A DNA stretch of 64,000 bases from positions 9,368,452 to 9,432,451 of the forward strand of contig NC_044978.1 in assembly GCF_008728515.1 (NCBI RefSeq), in the 5' to 3' direction. Source of the stretch: Papio anubis. Its lineage: Eukaryota; Chordata; Mammalia; Primates; Cercopithecidae. Of this stretch, positions 58,262-64,000 are shown piece after piece (positions within the stretch are counted from its first letter, which is position 1; the number at the start of each line of letters is the position of its first letter). The notes below the pieces were generated by a model. That model was not told the origin of the DNA, searched no databases, and saw nothing but the letters and a program-made list of their open reading frames with translations. The translations under genes and the position numbers were made by a program.

Positions 58262-58532
58262 ATTCATAAATATAAGCAATTTAAGAAAATGCATGTTAGC
58301 TATTTAATTCCAAGGTACACAGACATAATTTAAACTAAGCATTACATTCATTTTATAATGTTTCTTCAAAGTAACACAAGAAAAAAATGGGGAAAGATTG
58401 GAAACTGAGAATCATTCATCAAAAACTATTCATTATATTAATTACTTGTATAATTCTAAGACATTATCAAGTTTACAAGTTTATTTTAAATATAGATAGA
58501 TTAGGCAGAAGAACACATATTTTCTCCCGTTT
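58262..58532. other. unassigned AT-rich sequence
   Basis: No repeat or gene recognised. Confidence 0.4.
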
Positions 58533-58561
58533 TATTATTATTATTATTTTATTATTATTAT
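58533..58561. repeat. (TTA)n microsatellite, AluY tail
   Basis: ttattattattattatttta ttattatta forms the tail of the adjacent inverted AluY. Probably polymorphic in length. Confidence 0.92.
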
Positions 58562-58849
58562 TTTGAGACGGAGTCTCGCTCTATCGCCCAGGCTGCAGAG
58601 CGGTGGCGCGATCTCGGCTCACTGCAAGCTCCGCCTCCTGGGCTCACGCCGTTCTCCTGCCTCAGCCTCCCGAGTAGCTGGGACTACAGGCGCCGCCACC
58701 ACGCCGGCCTGGCTAATTTTTTATATTTTTAGTAGAGACGGGGTTTCACCGTGTTAGCCAGGATGGTCTCAATTTCCTGACCTCGTGATCCCTCTGCCTC
58801 GGCCTCCCAAAGTGCTGGGATTACAGGCGTGAGCCACCGTGCCCGGCCT
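58562..58849 (-). mobile_element. AluY-like, inverted, CpG-rich
   Basis: Inverted Alu with gagacggagtctcgctctat, gcgcgatctcggctcactgc, aagctccgcctcctgggctc and acgccgttctcctgcctcag, all Y-type and rich in intact CpG. A small ggcct insertion is seen near 58706. Target duplication is uncertain (gttttattatt versus gttttgctatt). A recent insertion. Confidence 0.93.
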
Positions 58850-59460
58850 GTTTTGCTATTTTTAAACAAAATATAGATACATCAGAATCAATTGTTTTAT
58901 TTAGAAACACTTCCAAGTGACAGCATTATCATACATACCTTCTCTACTAAATATATTCACATTATTGATGTGCTTAGAATTGTTCTCTTTTTATTTTATT
59001 AAATGTGTATCATGATTTATATTAATATACTATTTATGATCAGGACTCAAGAGCTTAAATGACTTCATTTAACAGAGAAAGATACAATACTGATTCCTTG
59101 GTAATCCTATTTGAAATGATAAAACTTTAAAAAACCCTTACTATTTCAAAATAATTAACAAAAAATTATAAAGAAATTGTAATTTTTAATTATGTCTAAA
59201 TAAGTATCTATATCTTTCCAATTTATATTCATTACTTAATAAATTTGTTTAGTACTTATTGACTGCTAGAGTGATAAGCTAAAATTCCCCTAAGAAATTA
59301 AGACAAGAATATTGACTAAATTAGAGATTATGGGATACTTGTAGATATGTACAAGTATCTACATTGATAAGGGAACTGCTTTGTCTTTATCTTCAAAAAG
59401 ACAAGAATCAAAATTAACTGAGGAGGATGCTTATCATTCCATTTTGATTCCTAGTCTTAG

Positions 59461-59542
59461 AAAATATAAGGTGACTTGCATAATTTTTCATATTGTAGCA
59501 TCTAATTTATTATAATCTTGAAGAGAAATTCATGTATAGCCA
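59461..59542 (+). repeat. 82-bp direct duplication, copy 1
   Basis: Aligns without gaps to 60937-61018 with about nine differences (89% identity), including shared cataatttttcatattgta-like and ctaatttattataatct strings. No match continues outside these bounds. Confidence 0.85.
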
Positions 59543-60936
59543 ATCATAGTCTCAGGGAATAAAAGCAAGAATATTTTTCTCATACTACCCTATTATAATT
59601 GGGTAGCTTTATTTGTAAATATGAAGGCTGCCTTATAGCTTTTATAGACTGAGATATGCTTTTGGAAGATGACAGACTCCTTTTCAATGTGATACAGGTT
59701 TTATTTAAAATAAAAATGTCATATAACTGCCTTTGATTTTTAATCATGAATGTTATGCTATTATATGCTCTGGAAATTGAAAAGAATATTTTTGAATCAA
59801 TACTGTTCTGCTAGCTGGGAAAATACTTTCTTTTTTGTAAGCCAATATAACATTTGTACATTTTTTCATTAAGAATATGATCACTAAAGAAACGTGTGAC
59901 AATGGCATCTCGAAGGCTCATAATTTCTCCTAACCACAGCATACTTTGATCAGATCTTCCCCCCTTGAAACTGCCCGCTGACCATGTAATTCTCAATCAC
60001 TGCAACCTACGTCACCCTGAGACAGTCAGAGAAGCAGAACCATATTCATCACACATAGGCAGTTGTCAACTATGGCACCATCAAGCTTTAATACCCTTAA
60101 TATAAAACCCCTGCCTTCTGTATTCTGGATATCCAACCCCGATGGGGATCAGAACAGAGCGAGCATAAACCGAGAAGACTGTATCTCAGAAGTGGAACTC
60201 GTAGTCGGAGAACCCAGACCTGTTCCTGTTTCTCAGTGTTTCTGTTTACTTTGATTAGACTATAACTTAATCAATGTATAATGGTGAGGTGGTTACTTTT
60301 TTAAGAAAATAGAAGGTAGGAACAAACATCCATTTCTTTCTCCATTTAATCCCTTTTAAATTAAATGAAAACATTTTCATATTGATTCATTTCTCTAAGC
60401 AAGACCTAACTGCACTATAGTACTTAGCTACCACTGAAAACTACAGTAAACACATGTAAGCTACTAGTTTCAACTCCAAAAGAAAAATTTTAACCTCAAT
60501 TTAGCACAGATTATTTGTAGAAAAAAATACACAGGAAAACCTTTTATATAGGCTTTTGTCCTAATCAATTTTCATATTTCTTATCAAATATATATTACAC
60601 ATATTTCTTAATTTCATAATTTTCTGTTACAAATATTATTTTCAGGCATAAACTTTTTTTACTATTATTTATATTTTTGATACTTGGGGTGTTTATTCTA
60701 TTTAAACTTGCAAAACTGGCAGTAAGTTTAAGCTCGAAGTAAATTTTAATCCCCAATGTTGTATTCATTAATCAGTGATCATTTACACTAATATAAGTTC
60801 ATTGATCTTATTCTTCAGACCCTCCCTTGTGAGTAATTTCATCCTTTAGAAGACATTATTAGATACATTAAGCAGTGGCATTCTATTCCAACAAATGAGC
60901 CTAGCTTGACTGCTGGAGAAACACCCAATTAATAAT

Positions 60937-61018
60937 GAAATATAAAGTGACTTGTATAATTTTTCATATTGTAACTTCTAATTTATTATAATCTGGGAAA
61001 TAAATTCATGTATAGCCA
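60937..61018 (+). repeat. 82-bp direct duplication, copy 2
   Basis: Partner of 59461-59542, 1.48 kb away, in the same orientation. No poly-A tail or target duplication is evident. Confidence 0.85.
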
Positions 61019-62399
61019 TTGAAAAATGAATGATCAGAAAACATATATCATTAGATACTGATTAAATCAATTGAAATCTACATATATTTCTCATTATGTT
61101 TATCTTCAAATACACTTGACATGGAAATTCTTGCTTTTTAATGTATATCATGAACATTTAAAAACACTTTAAATTTAAACCTTCGACATATTAATGAAAT
61201 GTGTGGGTTTCTACTTTACAAACTTTAACTGACTTTATTAGTCTTAAATGTACAGTCTCTTTAAAATACTACTTCATGCTGTCTGTTGCTAAGAACGGTT
61301 TCTTTCTTGCTTTCCTAAAATCCATTTTTAACTTAACATGTGTCATGACCACAGTGGAGGAAAAAGTTATTATAGTGTCATTTTTTCATATGGTATTAGA
61401 CTTTTAAAGAAGAAATTAAATATTACTGTTACTATAACTAGAAAACCTGCACCTCAAATGTATTTTATCATTTGAATCTAAAAATAGCTCTTTAGGTGGA
61501 TAGTGGGATAATACTGATACTCTTTTGAAATAGAATGTCTACTCTTTTTAAAGCATTTCCCTTATCTTCTATCACTTTCTACCCGTTTATTCAGTAGCAT
61601 TCATTGCCTCAACCAAGGGAAACCTAAAAGACAAAGAAAAAGGATTTCAAGTTAAAAAGTTTAGACTTTTGTACTGCCAAATTCTTGACGCTAGACTACA
61701 TAAAAACCACACCCCAGACTTGTTGAGGAACTCGTAAGCGGAGAGCATAGGCAGAGGTAAAGCAAAGACCACAGGGACTGGAGGAAGAGAAGGAAAAAGC
61801 AAATCTTCTTCAGACTCTTCTTTAGTATGGTAGCACTTTTATTATCAATCTTTTGTGTGAGTCTACGGAAGCCACACATCTGGCAGGCTTGCAGAAATCC
61901 CTGCACTGGGCATGATGCAGGCACAGAAGACCACCCACATTCATCAGGAAGACAGTAGTGAACCACCTCCTACAGATTCACTGCCCTCAAAGGGCGTCAA
62001 GAATAGCAGTGTGATTCCAGAAAAGCCAAGGGATCTGAGAATTGTGCCGTGGGGAGAGAGGCTGGTATAGTGACCTTCATGAACCTTTCATCAAAGGACC
62101 AATGAAAACAGGAATATCTCAATATTTTTCTTGTAAATTTTCCAGGGAACAAGACCAAACACAATCATGGAGAAACTCTTCCCAGGTGGGACAAAGGAAG
62201 AATTGGATCTGAGCCCATCAAATTAAGGAGCATACCATAGTGTACACTGGAGAGTTCTGACTAAATCTCATCGTAAGAGCCAAGGCACCTGTCCCCCAGC
62301 TGCCAGAAGTGTCAGTCTTTGATGATTCACAGTTGTGTCCCTCATTAGACATATCCCCTACTTGCAGAAATTGGCCTTTCCCACTGCAGTCCATGGCCA

Positions 62400-62640
62400 A
62401 TGACTGGCCAACGCAGGGAAGTAAAACTCAGCTCCATAATCTCAATTTGGGCCAATTCTGAAAGTCCATCCATGCTCCAGAGTTCTCTGGAGCATCAGCT
62501 GCAATCACGTTGCAGATCAGCTCCTCCCTCTGCCCACTTGCCTTTTGCACATCGTTATAGCTGTACCCCCTGAAAGCATCCCTTAATGACAATGCCCCTG
62601 CTGCACTCAACTCATCATCTCAGAGTCTGTCTGAGAACTC
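62400..62640 (+). mobile_element. possible ancient LTR/LINE fragment
   Basis: gctccataatctcaatttgg gccaattctgaaag, gctgcaatcacgttgcagat cagctcctccctctgcccac and ctcatctcagagtctgtctg resemble an old interspersed family that I cannot name. The 42530-42840 segment may be related. A consensus-type splice donor, aaaaggtaagtaa, follows at about 62654-62666. Confidence 0.3.
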
Positions 62641-62753
62641 ACTTAAAACAAAGGGATAAAAGGTAAGTAACTTAAATCCTAGAGTCCAAAGGCAGAGAGA
62701 GGTAGTAGGGCTTCAAATATTTATGGAGGGGAAGAATGGAATCTTGCTATGGC

Positions 62754-62779
62754 AAAAAAAAAAAAAAAAAAAAAAAAAA
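62754..62779 (+). repeat. A26 run without an Alu
   Basis: Twenty-six As preceded by tgctatggc. No Alu or L1 3' end lies directly upstream, so it may be an orphan tail or a plain mononucleotide repeat. Confidence 0.9.
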
Positions 62780-63109
62780 TTCTGAGCTCCTATTTAACCC
62801 CTGCTGGCAGAAGTGTACTGTCTTTCTGAGACGATGTTTTACTTTAGCTCCTGGGGATTCTCAAGAACACTGTCTACACCCTGCAGAAGAGTCACACCCA
62901 GGACCAGCTCTGATCTCCCACAGCTGGCTGATTCTGTGCTTTACAGAGCCCAGATGTAATCCTGGCAGATTAAATGTGGTAAGAATTCCTGATCTGAAGT
63001 TTCTAATATCTAGAGTACTAGCAGAAAACATTAGAAATTAATTGTTATAGAAGGATAGAGAAATCGTGTTTGAACATCTAGTCTGTTGACTAGATTCGTG
63101 CCAGTTAGA
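62780..63109. other. unassigned sequence
   Basis: Less AT-rich to 63000. Open on the plus strand into 63041 but without recognisable product. A donor-like tgtggtaagaat is at about 62975-62986. Confidence 0.35.
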
Positions 63110-63262
63110 TATAAAAGAGGTATGATATTGCTCATTTTACAAATCGAGAAACTGAATTTTTGATATGTATGTACCTACCCATATTCATCTTGCTTAAAAG
63201 TGTCAGAGAAAGATTTGAACCCAGGTCTAACTTCAAAGTCCTCATTTTTATCACATCCCTAT
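63110..63262 (-). mobile_element. MIR
   Basis: Inverted MIR core: ttgctcattttacaaatcga gaaactgaatttttgat, catcttgcttaaaagtgtca gagaaagatttgaacccagg tctaacttcaaagtcctca. Confidence 0.8.
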
Positions 63263-64000
63263 GTAGTATCCTACAGTTGAAAAACTTATTTTCATTATAC
63301 AAAACTATTTTATAATTATCTTAATTTTATATTCATGATTTATTAGGGATTTTTAAAAAAATGTGACCAATGTTTCTCATTTTTCATATCACACATATAA
63401 AATTATTTCTGACATTTTGTTGCACCTATGATTAGAACACTAGGTAGTGTTAAAAAATGTCGAATGCCTTTTTATAGTTTTTTATAAATTTAAATATTTA
63501 AGAGATTAAGCAGACATTATTTGCTTTAATTTTTCTTTTACTTTGTTTCTCTGTAAATGAAAGAGTATGTCTATGCCTTATTTTGTTTGGTTTTGTTAAA
63601 TATTTTATTAAATAGCATTCAATATGATTTAACCATAAATGAAATTCTGAAAATGTGTAAAAAACATTTTACTGTGTCTATTATAGCAATACAAATTTCT
63701 TTATGGCTTGAGGAAACAATCTCCACAATGAAACTTAAAATTGCAGAAAACTTATTAACAAATATTATCATGTATCCAAAGGTAAAATAATTTTTACATA
63801 TATTGAAAAAGATACATATTATACATTAGCATCGGATAAAGTTTTATTTATATAGTCAATTACCACCATACAAGCTACAAATAATATATTTAAATAAAAT
63901 TTTAAAAGAAATAAATGTGAAAGGATGATTTTAGAATACCTTTAGTCATTAATCTGGAATGAAAAATAAAATCATAAACAAAACAAAACAAAACTTCTTG
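63263..64000. other. unassigned AT-rich sequence
   Basis: No repeat or gene recognised. It ends with an (aaaac)n run at 63975-63994. Confidence 0.4.

Larger units (their letters stand above)
58850..62399. other. long stretch without recognised interspersed repeats
   Basis: AT-rich to 59.8 kb. 59800-60260 is less AT-rich, and 60100-60118 has a TATA-like aatataaaacccctgcc that faintly suggests an LTR, unproven. An 82-bp duplicated segment occurs at 59461 and 60937. 61680-62400 is complex, GC-moderate, without recognised genes. Confidence 0.35.

Noticed and set aside
60063..60254. Possible LTR promoter (TATA-like aatataaaacccc)
   Set aside because: No LTR ends, duplication or polyadenylation layout could be matched. 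Mentioned only within the unassigned stretch.

Overview
The window is AT-rich primate nuclear DNA, almost certainly human. It holds about nineteen Alu copies (three with AluY hallmarks), a 3.2-kb primate L1, MaLR LTRs, L2 and MIR remnants, hAT and Tigger DNA transposons and many microsatellites. No intact protein-coding gene, tRNA, rRNA, CRISPR array or CpG island can be supported. The longest open frames lie in Alu antisense, in the L1 ORF2 relic, or in Ile/Tyr-rich frames across (TA)n/(TG)n tracts. It reads as intergenic or deep intronic sequence, a gene desert.

Layout. 0.7-1.4 kb: MLT1-type LTR split by an Alu. 3.06-3.48 kb: old MST-type LTR. 6.0-8.5 kb: long, decayed L2 on the minus strand, cut by an AluY and an AluSc-like copy. 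11.2-18.7 kb: eight Alus or Alu derivatives, a short 5'-truncated L1 3' end, a MIR and an AT-rich tract. 19-26 kb: MLT1 LTR, L2 pieces on both strands, a MIR, one Alu and a hAT element. 26-33 kb: mostly unassigned, with a hAT element and a possible L1M 5' fragment. 33-45 kb: Alus and MIRs separated by long non-repetitive stretches, a 25-base G run at 35.9 kb and a (TATG)n tract at 44.2-44.6 kb. 45.8-46.1 kb: a terminus-to-terminus Tigger-type MITE. 48.0-51.2 kb: dead L1. 54.5-54.9 kb: solo MST LTR. 56-58.9 kb: L2, MIR and two Alus. 59-64 kb: mostly unassigned, with one 82-bp local duplication.

The most interesting signals are rearrangements rather than genes. The clearest is a ~100-bp segment of 8.90-9.00 kb copied into the middle of an AluJ 2.3 kb away (11.21-11.31 kb). 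Others are the G25 run, the 82-bp direct duplication at 59.46/60.94 kb, a microhomology-flanked deletion and an A25 expansion inside L1 ORF2, a 35-bp tandem duplication inside an Alu, and an exon-like splice-site pair at 27.14-27.25 kb. I found no convincing new gene system. Subfamily names come from recalled consensus features, not a database search.
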